DNA of 64,000 nucleotides from Cryomorpha sp963836915 (GTDB lineage: Bacteria > Bacteroidota > Bacteroidia > Flavobacteriales_D > Cryomorphaceae), in NCBI GenBank assembly GCA_963836915.1, contig CAWILH010000002.1, positions 1,116,001-1,180,000 of the forward strand, in the 5' to 3' direction. The position numbers and the translations under genes are program-made. How positions within the stretch are numbered: position 1 is the stretch's first letter; each line of letters starts with the position of its first letter. The notes beneath the pieces were generated by a model. The model had not been told where the DNA came from. It was given only the letters and a program-made list of their open reading frames with translations, and searched no databases. Below are positions 26,201-34,267 of the stretch, piece after piece.

Positions 26201-28805
26201 CGAGTGCATCGCCCCACATTTCTGATTCGGGAAGCTTGATGCCCGCAAAGCTGCTGTAAGGAGCGTAAGGCATGGAGTGATAATCTACCGAAAAGTTGCC
26301 TCGGGGCTCATAAACCTTGGTATTGAAGGAAGCATTCAGCATACCGGGAGCATTGAGAGTCGCCTCGGCCATATCAATGCTCACGGTTCCATGGCCATCG
26401 CGATCTAGCGCCCCATCAAATACCACAGTCTCGGCGGTGTTGAAATCGGCGATTATGCTATTGTCAAAATGGTAGCCACCATAGCCATCGAAAGCTGTTT
26501 TCACAGCTCTCAACGTCATGGTCACATCGGCGTCCAGATTTTCTGCCGTGGCACCGGTCAGCCATTTGGCGTTGAGCTTACCGCCAATATTCTGGGCACC
26601 AGGGGTGGTTTCATCAAACTCAAAATCAATCTTCAATCTATTGGGCTTTACCGTCTCCACCTTTATGGACTTGCTGAAGCTTCGGTTTCCCACAGCGATA
26701 GCAGTCCGATACTCTCCGGTGGGTGCCGATGGGTCGGTGGCAGTACGAAAATCGTAGAACCCATCTTTGGAGACGTTCCGTACATTGGTGGAAACCAACT
26801 GCCCCAGCGGATTATAGAACTTCATGATTACGGGATGGCCTTTCGGCAAAATGACCTCGGCATCTTCCATAATAAAGGTTAGGTAGAGCGAATCGCCGGG
26901 ACGCCATACGCCGCGCTCGCCATAGATGTAGCCTTTTATGCCTTCCTGAACAGTGCTGCCCTGCACTTCAAATTTGGAAACCGAGAGGGCGCTCCCCCGA
27001 TCGATTTTCAGATAGGTATAGCCGAGCCCTTTGGCGGAAGCCTTCACCACAAAGGGCTCACCAGCGCAAGCAATAGTCGCAAAACCATCCTTATCGGTAC
27101 GTGCTTCGGCCATGAGCTGCTGCTGATAATCAAACACTTGAAGCTGCACGGCCTTTATAGGTTTAGCCGTTTTTAAATCGGTAGCGGCGATGAGCAATTT
27201 TCCGTCCCCACCCATTTTGGCGGTAAGGCCAAGATCGGTAGCCATGACCACTTTCTTGACGCGGCTGCGGTAGCGGTCGTAATAGGCGGGGTTGCAAGGA
27301 TTTTCGCGTTCATCCCAATCATAGCGGTAGTCGGCCCAGTAATCATCTACGAAATAGGTACCGTTTGAAATCCATCCGTCGCCTAGATTTTGAACATTCA
27401 GGTCTTTCTCTACCGTGGCGTCATCGCATTCATAGACGGCATCGGACTGTTTAAACCTGATATCAATCTCATAGAAAGCACCCGGATCGGCCTTTACGAT
27501 TTCTGCCAGATCGATATAATACCTGTTCCAAACAGAAAGGTCTTTGGCTCCAGCCAATTTTAAATCTATATGCTTGCGGAAAATATTGCGGCCTACCCTA
27601 TTGAGTTGATAGGATGAATCATAATAGTCATCGTAATATCCGTCATAGGCATCTGAATTATTTTGAGCAGTTTGCAGGTATTGCAAAATATTATTGGAAA
27701 AGATTTTGGTCACGTATACGTCTACTCCTTCCAGCGAGACTGCTTCGAAAGGAAACACAAGACCTTGATCTTGGGTGGGTATGATCGACTGCTCCCCCAC
27801 CATACGCACTTTTGGTTTAATGCTTTCGAAAAGAAGGGTCTCGGTATAATCTTCGCCCATCATCTTATCGGCCGTGTTGCGAACCGAGCCAGATATGCGG
27901 AGCAATTTCTGACCAGAAACCTTGCCTTCTGGGTAGATTTTGACCGTATTGCCTTCAATGAGATACTTTAGCCCTTCGATATCTTCTATGGAAAGCAAAC
28001 CATTAAGCTCCATTTCTTTGATGGGATCGGAGAAGGATACTTCAATGGTCGACTCCGGCTCGCGGATCAATTCAACATTCATCACCACAAAATCTCCCAA
28101 GGCCGGGATATCGTAGGCTCGGCTTCCTTCTAAGTCCTGTCCGTTGTCATTCAGATTCCATTTCAGCATGAGCTGCGATGGATCGTCGCCCCGGCTTATA
28201 TCATCTACGGTAAATTTGAATGATCTTAGTGATGTGGAAACCGTCGTCATTCTGAGCTCCTTGCCGTCTTGATGGGCGGTGAAAGAATTTTGGACAGTTT
28301 CAAGATCTACGGCATCGGCAAATTGCAGGCGTCCGTTAAACTTGATCCTCAATAAATTTGCAGGGTCATAGGTTTCAAGGCCATCTTTATAAATGCTCAC
28401 GGCCTGCTGTACCGTTTGAAAATCAAAGCGAAACAGTTCGAGTTCATTTTTTACGTCCATGAGCGATGCTAGGTCAAGGCTCGCTATGTATTTCGTATTT
28501 CCCTTAAGTCTAGCGCTCGGTTCGTAGATCAAGGTATATTTATTATGCCACGATAAGACCCCATCGATTTCAGGATCGAAACTTAAAAGATTTTTCGGCA
28601 GTGCTCCATTGCCCGCAAGGGCTCCGGTATAAGGTGCAGCCAGATTTATATAAATGGGATCGGCCACAGAGATCACTCCCGAGGTATAGCTACTGATATA
28701 CTCCCCGAAGGCAGGATCTATTTCTATCTTTTCGGTTTCACCGGAGCAACTGGCAAAAAGCAGGGTCAGGAGAAAGAGTTGAACGAGAGAGAAAGAAATC
28801 CTCAT
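23247..28805 (-). CDS. Alpha-2-macroglobulin-like lipoprotein
   Basis: A 1852-aa protein with a lipoprotein signal (LLFASC, Cys20), so it is anchored facing the periplasm. A bacterial Ig-like front is followed by macroglobulin (MG) domains, a carboxypeptidase-regulatory-like segment, the bait region, the A2M domain, the thioester-containing helical domain and a receptor-binding-like end. The thioester is intact: PHGCIEQIT with Cys1405 and Gln1408. Bacterial A2Ms trap proteases that have breached the outer membrane by covalent attachment. The gene is paired with pbpC as in many Gram-negative bacteria. A promoter-like TTTG-N21-taccttt element lies about 30 bp upstream. No frameshift is seen over 5.5 kb. 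Confidence 0.95.
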   Translation of the reverse strand: MRISFSLVQLFLLTLLFASCSGETEKIEIDPAFGEYISSYTSGVISVADPIYINLAAPYTGALAGNGALPKNLLSFDPEIDGVLSWHNKYTLIYEPSARLKGNTKYIASLDLASLMDVKNELELFRFDFQTVQQAVSIYKDGLETYDPANLLRIKFNGRLQFADAVDLETVQNSFTAHQDGKELRMTTVSTSLRSFKFTVDDISRGDDPSQLMLKWNLNDNGQDLEGSRAYDIPALGDFVVMNVELIREPESTIEVSFSDPIKEMELNGLLSIEDIEGLKYLIEGNTVKIYPEGKVSGQKLLRISGSVRNTADKMMGEDYTETLLFESIKPKVRMVGEQSIIPTQDQGLVFPFEAVSLEGVDVYVTKIFSNNILQYLQTAQNNSDAYDGYYDDYYDSSYQLNRVGRNIFRKHIDLKLAGAKDLSVWNRYYIDLAEIVKADPGAFYEIDIRFKQSDAVYECDDATVEKDLNVQNLGDGWISNGTYFVDDYWADYRYDWDERENPCNPAYYDRYRSRVKKVVMATDLGLTAKMGGDGKLLIAATDLKTAKPIKAVQLQVFDYQQQLMAEARTDKDGFATIACAGEPFVVKASAKGLGYTYLKIDRGSALSVSKFEVQGSTVQEGIKGYIYGERGVWRPGDSLYLTFIMEDAEVILPKGHPVIMKFYNPLGQLVSTNVRNVSKDGFYDFRTATDPSAPTGEYRTAIAVGNRSFSKSIKVETVKPNRLKIDFEFDETTPGAQNIGGKLNAKWLTGATAENLDADVTMTLRAVKTAFDGYGGYHFDNSIIADFNTAETVVFDGALDRDGHGTVSIDMAEATLNAPGMLNASFNTKVYEPRGNFSVDYHSMPYAPYSSFAGIKLPESEMWGDALETDKNHQISLVSVNANGKPSSSKSLEVKVYRIDYRWWYDRYNGQSYNYLNSSKFREITSGTVALTGGKGTFPIEIAKPNHGRYLIHVEDKESGHSAARFVYFDWPYWMRANRSDGQASTILGFSSDKEVYATGEDVKLTFPSPGAGRALVSIENGTSILAKYWVETKQGETSFAFKATPEMAPNIFAHISLIQPHGQTQNDRPMRMYGIVPIAVENPESKLKPLITTAEVFRPETEVTVGVKEESGKPMTYTLAIVDEGLLSLTRFKTPDPWNAFYAKEALGVKTWDMYDQVVGAMTEGSGKALSLGGDGDAVDPGQQKAKRFKPMVHFLGPFTLAKGSNAKHKIMIPNYVGAVRVMVVAGDGAAYGNAEKEVPVRSPLMILGTLPRVLGPGETLKLPVSIFAMEEDVKKVNLKLTITGPIEAKGKKDGQIKFEQMGEELAFFDLATTTETGTAKVLIEASSGSHRARYEVDFDVLARNPYYTTVIDTTLSPGATWSGAYEAIGIEGTNLATLELSKLPAINLEQRLKYLISYPHGCIEQITSGAFPQLFLAGIVDLSVDQKVEIEENVRFTLKQYAKYQLPSGGFAYWPGNSGVSDWGTSYAGHFMLEAELLGYALPTGIKSQWIQHQKKEARRWNGDAHRDQGYMQRQQAYRLYTLAKAGNSDFGSMNAMKSRGSLDVSAQWMLALAYVEAGQPEAAANMIKNLSIDIPAYTELAYSYGSDMRDEGFVLQTLLALGKKNDAALVARTIAKRLGSGRYYSTQTVAYSLAALGQFLDGNTGNDGIKVAFGQSGKTKDIATGKALVQEKLIQKNGVWKYTVTNNSDQVLFTKLIRSGRPLYGREVREEQNLAMDIRYLDANRNPVDITRLKMGTDFIAEVTITNPSRHTWYREMALTQTFPSGWEILTTRLSGSSQANAADYQDIRDDRVQTYFDLYAGKSVTFNVRLNASYQGRYYMPAVVCNAMYDESISSIFPGRWIEVLPE

Positions 28806-29204
28806 TATAAGCTATACGTTAAATGAAAAATGGGTAAAAGGTACTGGCTTTGTAAATGCGAACGCAAAAAACTTTTCAAAATTTATGTCTGCGCATGATT
28901 TTAGCATTTTTTTGGTTTTGGTCAGTTTAGCTAAGATGGAATGGTTGGAACCGGCGCTATGTTAAGCCAGCATTAAGTTTTGGCGTTTTTTTTCGAGATC
29001 AAATAAATTCTTTTCACAGTTTTAATCTTAAAACTTAAATATATCTGCAAATATTGGAATATATCTATTAAAATACTGATTATCAAATAAATATACCGTA
29101 TGGATCTTTTGAGATTTAAGATTTCATAAAAATTAATCTACTACTTTCGCCGAACTTAAATCTGCTCTCTACTGTTAAACGTAGATAAAGCACAAAAAAA
29201 AACA
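28806..29204. other. Divergent intergenic region between the A2M and DUF4331 genes
   Basis: About 400 bp, strongly AT-rich. It holds the A2M promoter candidate at one end. Near the other, tactttcg at 29142-29149 is a near match to the -7 consensus for the DUF4331 gene, but without a well-spaced TTTG. No ORF or clear RNA structure is seen. Confidence 0.55.
28836..28868 (-). promoter_or_regulatory. Predicted promoter of the A2M-pbpC operon
   Basis: Minus-strand TTTG (28865-28868), 21-bp spacer, then tacctttt (28836-28843), matching TAnnTTTG at seven of eight positions. The start codon is 31 bp downstream. Confidence 0.5.
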
Positions 29205-29936
29205 ATGATGAAAAAAACCAAAAAATTACCTTTAATTATCGGTGGGGTTGCGCTTCTTGCAGCTGGTGCCGCTGCGATCATCGCAGCCGACCATGTGGAC
29301 TCTCCCGCGGTAGCTTCTACCACCTCTGATATTGCCGACTTTTATGCTTTCCAAGGTAACAACGTTGACAATACCGTTTTTATCGCCACTTTACAAGGGC
29401 CATTAGATGCTGGGACGGCTACGGCCGATGCAGCTTTTGATGAAAATGTATTGGTGCAGATCAATATTGATAACAACAATGATTTCGTAGAAGACCTAGT
29501 GATTCAAGCCATCAGAAGGGGGAGCAAAATGTACTTCTTTGGACCAGTGGCTCCATCTCAAACAGGATTGATTAGCGGGATAGAGACCACAGGCTCACAG
29601 GCCAATGTAGATATCTCAACTGGAAGTACTCCGATCACGGCAAGTGCAAACGGAATGACATATTTTGCAGGGGCGCGTAGGGATGCTTTTTACTTCGACT
29701 TCGCTCAGTTTAACGCTGTGGCAACAGGTATGGCTGCTCCCAATGGTTTTTTACCTCCGGCAGATGCTTCCGATTTCTTTATTGACAAGAATGTGCTTGC
29801 TATCGTGATTGAAGTACCTAATTCTTTGCTTGGTACGCCGCCCGCGCACGTTGCCACAACGCTTATGATTCCTGGGGTACTTTCTACTTTGCCCGACGCG
29901 CATAATGTATGGGTAACCACAAAGCGAAAGCAATAA
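29205..29936 (+). CDS. Secreted DUF4331 protein (N-terminal half of the domain)
   Basis: A 243-aa exported protein. A signal peptide ends at about residue 27, and the mature protein begins almost at once with DHVDSPAV, the conserved opening of DUF4331. TSDIADFYAFQG then matches the D-x-x-D-x-Y-A-F box. The full DUF4331 domain has a second half with an MG-P-x-x-x-T and a GR-L-x-DDVID motif; these are absent here but present in the next gene. The function of DUF4331 is unknown. Two adjacent ATGs (29205, 29208) are possible starts. The gene is 36 bp from the lipoprotein gene and clearly in one operon with it. Confidence 0.85.
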   Translation: MMKKTKKLPLIIGGVALLAAGAAAIIAADHVDSPAVASTTSDIADFYAFQGNNVDNTVFIATLQGPLDAGTATADAAFDENVLVQINIDNNNDFVEDLVIQAIRRGSKMYFFGPVAPSQTGLISGIETTGSQANVDISTGSTPITASANGMTYFAGARRDAFYFDFAQFNAVATGMAAPNGFLPPADASDFFIDKNVLAIVIEVPNSLLGTPPAHVATTLMIPGVLSTLPDAHNVWVTTKRKQ

Positions 29937-29972
29937 GAAAAAAGATTTTAAAAACGAAAAAAGAACATAAAT

Positions 29973-30563
29973 ATGATACTTAAAAATATAAAATGGGTCG
30001 CTTTTGCAGCTTGTGCTTCACTTCTATTTGTGCAATGTAGCGATGATGATGAAGGTACCGAAGAGCCGAGTGCACCAACTTTTGAAGGAAATTTTGCTCA
30101 AGAAGATATCATGGGACGACCAGGTATTACCACCGTGTTCGGTGGAACTGATGCCATAAAAAATAATTTCAATGCTTCTATCCCTTCAGAACGAACAGGT
30201 TTTGTGCAAGGTTTTCAAGACCAACTCGAAGCTTATCATGACGTTTACGGCACAGCACTTAATGTTGATCTCGACTATGAGACGAATAGTTTGGGGCTCG
30301 ACGCTGCAACTTTTGCAGCGGTTCTCGCGACAACGGATGCTTTACAAGTAGCTCCTGATGCGCCTACCACTTATAGCACCTTAACAGGACGGACGCTTCA
30401 AGACGACGTAATTGATATTTCACTGACCTTGATGTTTGGTGGAGCCGACGGCGATCGCTTCGACGGTACCGATGGTACTCCGCAACTTACCAGCGATGGT
30501 GTAGATGCTGGAGATCGTGTATTCTCAGGTTCGTTCCCCTATATGGAAGCTCCAAATAACTAA
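29973..30563 (+). CDS. DUF4331-type lipoprotein (C-terminal half of the domain)
   Basis: A 196-aa lipoprotein: lipobox LLFVQC with Cys22, then an Asp/Glu-rich tether (SDDDEGTEEPS). The mature domain carries DIMGRPGITTVFGG, NNFNASIPSE and LTGRTLQDDVIDISLTLMFGG, which correspond to the second half of DUF4331. With the upstream protein it would make up the usual domain, split over two polypeptides that could meet in the periplasm or at the surface. Pairing is inference. A hairpin terminator with a UUCG loop follows directly. Confidence 0.8.
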   Translation: MILKNIKWVAFAACASLLFVQCSDDDEGTEEPSAPTFEGNFAQEDIMGRPGITTVFGGTDAIKNNFNASIPSERTGFVQGFQDQLEAYHDVYGTALNVDLDYETNSLGLDAATFAAVLATTDALQVAPDAPTTYSTLTGRTLQDDVIDISLTLMFGGADGDRFDGTDGTPQLTSDGVDAGDRVFSGSFPYMEAPNN

Positions 30564-30580
30564 GCAGTTATTATTAATAA

Positions 30581-30608
30581 AGAGAGCACTTCGGTGCTCT
30601 TTTTTTTG
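30581..30608 (+). terminator. Rho-independent terminator with UUCG tetraloop
   Basis: agagcac pairs with gtgctct around a C(TTCG)G tetraloop, followed by at least eight T. It ends the DUF4331 transcript only a few bases before the TPR gene's start, so read-through may still supply that gene. Confidence 0.9.
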
Positions 30609-30617
30609 CCCAATTTT

Positions 30618-31898
30618 ATGAAAACATTACATTTTTTTGCCCTAATCCTGCTCATGGCTTCTTGTTCTGAAACTAAGGATAATTCCATCTTAAACAAGAG
30701 CGACTACGACGCCTTCCTACACGAAACCGGGAGCGAGCTTCGTGCAGAAGTGAAACGCAAAAAGGAAAAACTCAATACGCAGCTCGGCCAAGATTCTACC
30801 GATATTACGGCCCTTGGTGGGCTGGCAGCGGTTTATTCTTCACTCTTTGAAGCCACCGGTGAGATTGAAAACCTAAAACTTGCTGAGCAGGCCTTGGTCC
30901 GAGGCTTAGAAGTGTCGGCTTTCAACAAGGATGGATATGCTATCAAGCTCGCCAAGAACTATATCTCGCAGCATAGGTTTAAAGATGCGAAAGCGCTGAT
31001 GGAAAAGACCTTGGCCGAGCCATCCAATAAATATCAGGTTCATCTCATTCTTTTTGATATTTATATGGAACTCGCTGAATATGCAAAAGCAAGCGAAATG
31101 CTCGGACTTGTTGAAAACGAAGCCCATTTTGATTATTTGATCCGCCGTTCGAAATGGGCGGATTATAAAGGAAACTTGGACGAAGCCATACGCTATATGG
31201 AGAAAGCCAAGAAGCTGGCCGACGAATCAGGAAAGCCGAGCTTAAAAGTTTGGGCTTACACCAATATTGCAGATTACTACGGGCATGCAGGCAGGCTGGA
31301 AGATTCTTACCAGCATTATATCAAAGCCTTACAGATAGACTCAGCCAATGCTTACGCTAAAAAAGGTCTGGCTTGGATCGCCTACTCACACGAAGGGGAT
31401 ATCGAAGAAGCCAATCGAATTTTGAATGCTGTCTTGGACTACCATGTGGTTCCCGATTATTACCTCTTGAAAGGCGATATGGCAAGCACTGCCAATAAGC
31501 CAGAAGAAGCCGGTAAGAATTATGACCAATTTGTAAAAGCTGCCGAAAAAAAAGGATATGGAGAGATGTATAATGCATACCTGATCGAATACTACGCCGA
31601 GCGAGCACCCGATAAGGCATTGGCGATCGCAGAAAGAGAAATAGAAAACCGGGCTACTCCCGAAGCTTATCACTTATTGGCATTAGCGCAATTAAAATCG
31701 GGAATGAAGGCAGAAGCCTTGGCCACTATCGAAAATCATGTAGCCGGAAAAACCTTTGAGCCGATGGCCGAGTTTCATTCTGCGCTCGTTTACAAGGCCA
31801 ACGGGATGGGCGAAAAAGTAGCCGAGGCCAAGAAAGAACTGAGCGGTGCGGGTTACGAGATCGGCCCAGAAATGGCCAAGGAAGTTTCTCGGTGGTAA
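30618..31898 (+). CDS. TPR lipoprotein linked to the DUF4331 genes
   Basis: About 426 aa with lipobox LLMASC and Cys17 or so. The mature part is a tetratricopeptide solenoid of nine or more repeats, e.g. EQALVRGLEVSAFNKDGYAIKLA, NLDEAIRYMEKAKKLADES and EEAGKNYDQFVKAAEKKGY. TPRs usually bind other proteins, so it may be a periplasmic scaffold for its neighbours. TPR proteins commonly accompany DUF4331 genes in Bacteroidota. The ATG at 30618 gives the proper signal peptide; an upstream TTG at 30594 lies in the terminator's T run and is rejected. Confidence 0.8.
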   Translation: MKTLHFFALILLMASCSETKDNSILNKSDYDAFLHETGSELRAEVKRKKEKLNTQLGQDSTDITALGGLAAVYSSLFEATGEIENLKLAEQALVRGLEVSAFNKDGYAIKLAKNYISQHRFKDAKALMEKTLAEPSNKYQVHLILFDIYMELAEYAKASEMLGLVENEAHFDYLIRRSKWADYKGNLDEAIRYMEKAKKLADESGKPSLKVWAYTNIADYYGHAGRLEDSYQHYIKALQIDSANAYAKKGLAWIAYSHEGDIEEANRILNAVLDYHVVPDYYLLKGDMASTANKPEEAGKNYDQFVKAAEKKGYGEMYNAYLIEYYAERAPDKALAIAEREIENRATPEAYHLLALAQLKSGMKAEALATIENHVAGKTFEPMAEFHSALVYKANGMGEKVAEAKKELSGAGYEIGPEMAKEVSRW

Positions 31899-32065
31899 TG
31901 CTGGGCTGTGAGCCTTGAGTTTTGCCCGATACGGACAGGATCTTGGACAAGTCGGCAGGCTCCAAAAGCAGTTCGCTACCGAAGACCAGCGACTTCTTGA
32001 CTGCCTGTAAGATCGAAGCCAAGGTTCATATGGCTCGCAACAAACAGCTCGCAATTCACAAAAAA

Positions 32066-32785
32066 CTATCTCTTTCTTTCAGCGCGGCGTTCTTCACGTT
32101 CTATCCTGCGCTGGAGCTTTTGGTCGCTTGACTTTAACACTTCGCTGGCGGCGGTGGTTTGTACGTTTCTTTTTTGTACGAAGAGTTGTCCCGATTCTAT
32201 CATGGCCACGATCTCTTCGATCATGAAATCGGTCTCGTCATTGAAAGGATCGTAATTTGCCTTAAGGTCGGTGCCAAAAAGCTTAGCCACTCCCTGCCAC
32301 ATAAAAGCGGTAAAGCCGCTTCGCAATTGCTTGATCAGTTCGTAACCTGTATTTCCCGTTTCACGGTCGATCAATTTGATAAGCACGCGACCCTGGCTGG
32401 TGGTCATTTTGGTAAGGTCGCCTTCAAACTCGGCGCGCAGGTCTTCTTCACATTTCTCGAGGTAGGCTTCCCGTTGCGCTTCGGTCGGTAGGTCTTTAAG
32501 ATTGTCATTATAAGCGCGTATCAGCTTGCCGGCTACCTCGGCGTAAGGATAGGTTTTCACCACATTGCGTTGTAGCTTGGTCCACTTACGCTGGTAGCGC
32601 TTGCTTCTGGCCTTTCTATTACTAGAGATATAGGTGGCGCGGAGTGTAACCACCGGCATGGTATCACCATCGACCACGACCGTTTCCAAGAGGTATTTAC
32701 CGTCATACGAAGTCGAATTGATAGGGCTCTGCGCGAAACCTACGTGAAACGGGATACATAATAAAAGGAAGGAAAGAAACCGCAT
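32066..32785 (-). CDS. DUF4294 family secreted protein
   Basis: About 239 aa with a signal peptide (MRFLSFLLLCIPFHVGFAQ). It matches the DUF4294 family of Bacteroidota: DGKYLLETVVVDGDTMPVVTL, a basic helix SSNRKARSKRYQRKW, then VVKTYPYAEVAGKLI, GRVLIKLIDRETGNTGYELIKQLRSGFTAFMWQG and LKANYDPFNDETDFMIEEIV. The function is unknown. It ends in a very basic coiled helix (RRIEREERRAERKR). The ATG at 32785 is chosen because it starts the signal peptide; an upstream in-frame start would add 20 residues. It lies 75 bp after sucC on the same strand and may share its transcript. Confidence 0.85.
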   Translation of the reverse strand: MRFLSFLLLCIPFHVGFAQSPINSTSYDGKYLLETVVVDGDTMPVVTLRATYISSNRKARSKRYQRKWTKLQRNVVKTYPYAEVAGKLIRAYNDNLKDLPTEAQREAYLEKCEEDLRAEFEGDLTKMTTSQGRVLIKLIDRETGNTGYELIKQLRSGFTAFMWQGVAKLFGTDLKANYDPFNDETDFMIEEIVAMIESGQLFVQKRNVQTTAASEVLKSSDQKLQRRIEREERRAERKR

Positions 32786-32860
32786 ACCATTACTAAACGA
32801 AGCTGCGACTTTAATGTTATTCAGCATAGCGGCGCCTAAAGGCAAAAACCCTACCGAAAT

Positions 32861-34051
32861 TTAGCCCAATACTTCCTTCACCTTGTCGGCCGCTTCTTGA
32901 AGTACCACAGCAGAATGCACCTTAAGTCCGGAAGCATCGATCAGCTCCTTTGCTTCTTCAGCGTTGGTGCCCTGCAACCTTACGATGATCGGAACCTTGA
33001 TATCCCCAATATTCTTGTAGGCATCTACGACACCTTGAGCTACACGATCGCAGCGTACGATTCCACCAAAAATATTGACCAAGATGGCCTTTACTTTTGC
33101 ATCTTTTAAGATAATACGGAATGCGGTTTCTACGCGTTTTGCATCGGCGGTACCCCCAACATCAAGGAAATTGGCCGGCTCGCCACCCGATAGTTTGATG
33201 ATATCCATGGTAGCCATCGCGAGGCCGGCACCATTTACCATGCATCCCACGTTGCCATCCAGCTGCACGTAGTTGAGTCCGGCTTCACCAGCTTCTACTT
33301 CCGTGGCATCTTCTTCCGATACATCGCGCATGGCGGCGTAATCTTTATGTCTGAAAAGGGCATTGTCGTCCAGACTTACCTTGGCATCAACCGCAATGAT
33401 CCGATCATCTGATGTCTTCAAGACCGGATTGATCTCAAAGAGACTGGCATCACAGCCTACATAAGCGTCATACAAAGCTTTTACAAACTTGGTCATTTCC
33501 TTAAAGGCTTTGCCTCCAAGGCCGAGATTAAACGCAATTTTCCTACACTGAAATCCTTGAATCCCCAAACCTGGATCGATTTCTTCGCGAAAGATCAATT
33601 CAGGCGTTTTTTCAGCGACAGCTTCTATGTCCATTCCCCCTTCGGTAGAATACATGATGGTCACTCTCCCTTTGGCACGATCGAGCAGTACGGACATGTA
33701 GATCTCGCTGGGCTCATTATCGCCGGGGTAGTAAACATCTTCGGCGATCAATACTTTACTCACTTTTTTACCTTCGGACGGAGTCTGCGGAGTGATCAGG
33801 TCCATCCCGATAATATCGGAGGCTATTGACTTTACTTCATCCAGACTTTTGGCAATTTTAACGCCCCCGCCTTTTCCACGCCCGCCGGCATGTATCTGAG
33901 CTTTTATCACAAACCACTTAGATCCGGTCGTTTCTTCAATTTTTTTGGCAGCAGCCACTGCTTCTTCGGGGGTATCGGCCACTAAGCCGCGCTGTATGGC
34001 CACGCCAAACGATTCGAGTATAGACTTGCCTTGATATTCGTGAATGTTCAT
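32861..34051 (-). CDS. sucC: Succinate-CoA ligase, ADP-forming, beta subunit
   Basis: A 396-aa subunit of succinyl-CoA synthetase, the TCA-cycle enzyme that makes ATP (or GTP) from succinyl-CoA. The MNIHEYQGKSILE start, the ATP-grasp domain with QIHAGGRGKGGGVK, the FEINPVL motif and the GNVGCMVNGAGLAMATMDIIK and NIFGGIVRCD motifs of the CoA-ligase domain are all present. It should pair with an alpha subunit (SucD) not found in this window. Length is normal. Its promoter is the best match to the phylum's consensus here. Confidence 0.97.
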   Translation of the reverse strand: MNIHEYQGKSILESFGVAIQRGLVADTPEEAVAAAKKIEETTGSKWFVIKAQIHAGGRGKGGGVKIAKSLDEVKSIASDIIGMDLITPQTPSEGKKVSKVLIAEDVYYPGDNEPSEIYMSVLLDRAKGRVTIMYSTEGGMDIEAVAEKTPELIFREEIDPGLGIQGFQCRKIAFNLGLGGKAFKEMTKFVKALYDAYVGCDASLFEINPVLKTSDDRIIAVDAKVSLDDNALFRHKDYAAMRDVSEEDATEVEAGEAGLNYVQLDGNVGCMVNGAGLAMATMDIIKLSGGEPANFLDVGGTADAKRVETAFRIILKDAKVKAILVNIFGGIVRCDRVAQGVVDAYKNIGDIKVPIIVRLQGTNAEEAKELIDASGLKVHSAVVLQEAADKVKEVLG

Positions 34052-34071
34052 GTGCTCAGGTTTGTTTGCCG

Positions 34072-34102
34072 CAAATGTACATAGCAGCCTTCTTTATTCA
34101 AA
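34072..34102 (-). promoter_or_regulatory. Predicted sucC promoter, full Bacteroidota consensus
   Basis: Minus strand: TTTG at 34099-34102, 19-bp spacer, tacatttg at 34072-34079. Both boxes match TTTG/TAnnTTTG exactly with correct spacing; the start codon is about 20 bp downstream. Confidence 0.8.
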
Positions 34103-34206
34103 GGCAGGAAGAAGAAATGAACGGGCTGTAACCATTAGCCCTTTTGATCGTCGCATCGGTTAGGTTGGAGCCAGCCTCATATTGGTGTTACTTCACATTA
34201 TTAATT

Positions 34207-34214
34207 TACTTTTG
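34207..34214 (+). promoter_or_regulatory. Predicted -7 element for the DUF5686 gene
   Basis: tacttttg is an exact TAnnTTTG, 54 bp before the start codon. A TTG lies 22 bp upstream, slightly beyond the usual spacing. Confidence 0.4.
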
Positions 34215-34267
34215 ATCCGGTTCTGATCTACCCATATTATGAGACCCGGGCCCTTGTTGAAATCCCT

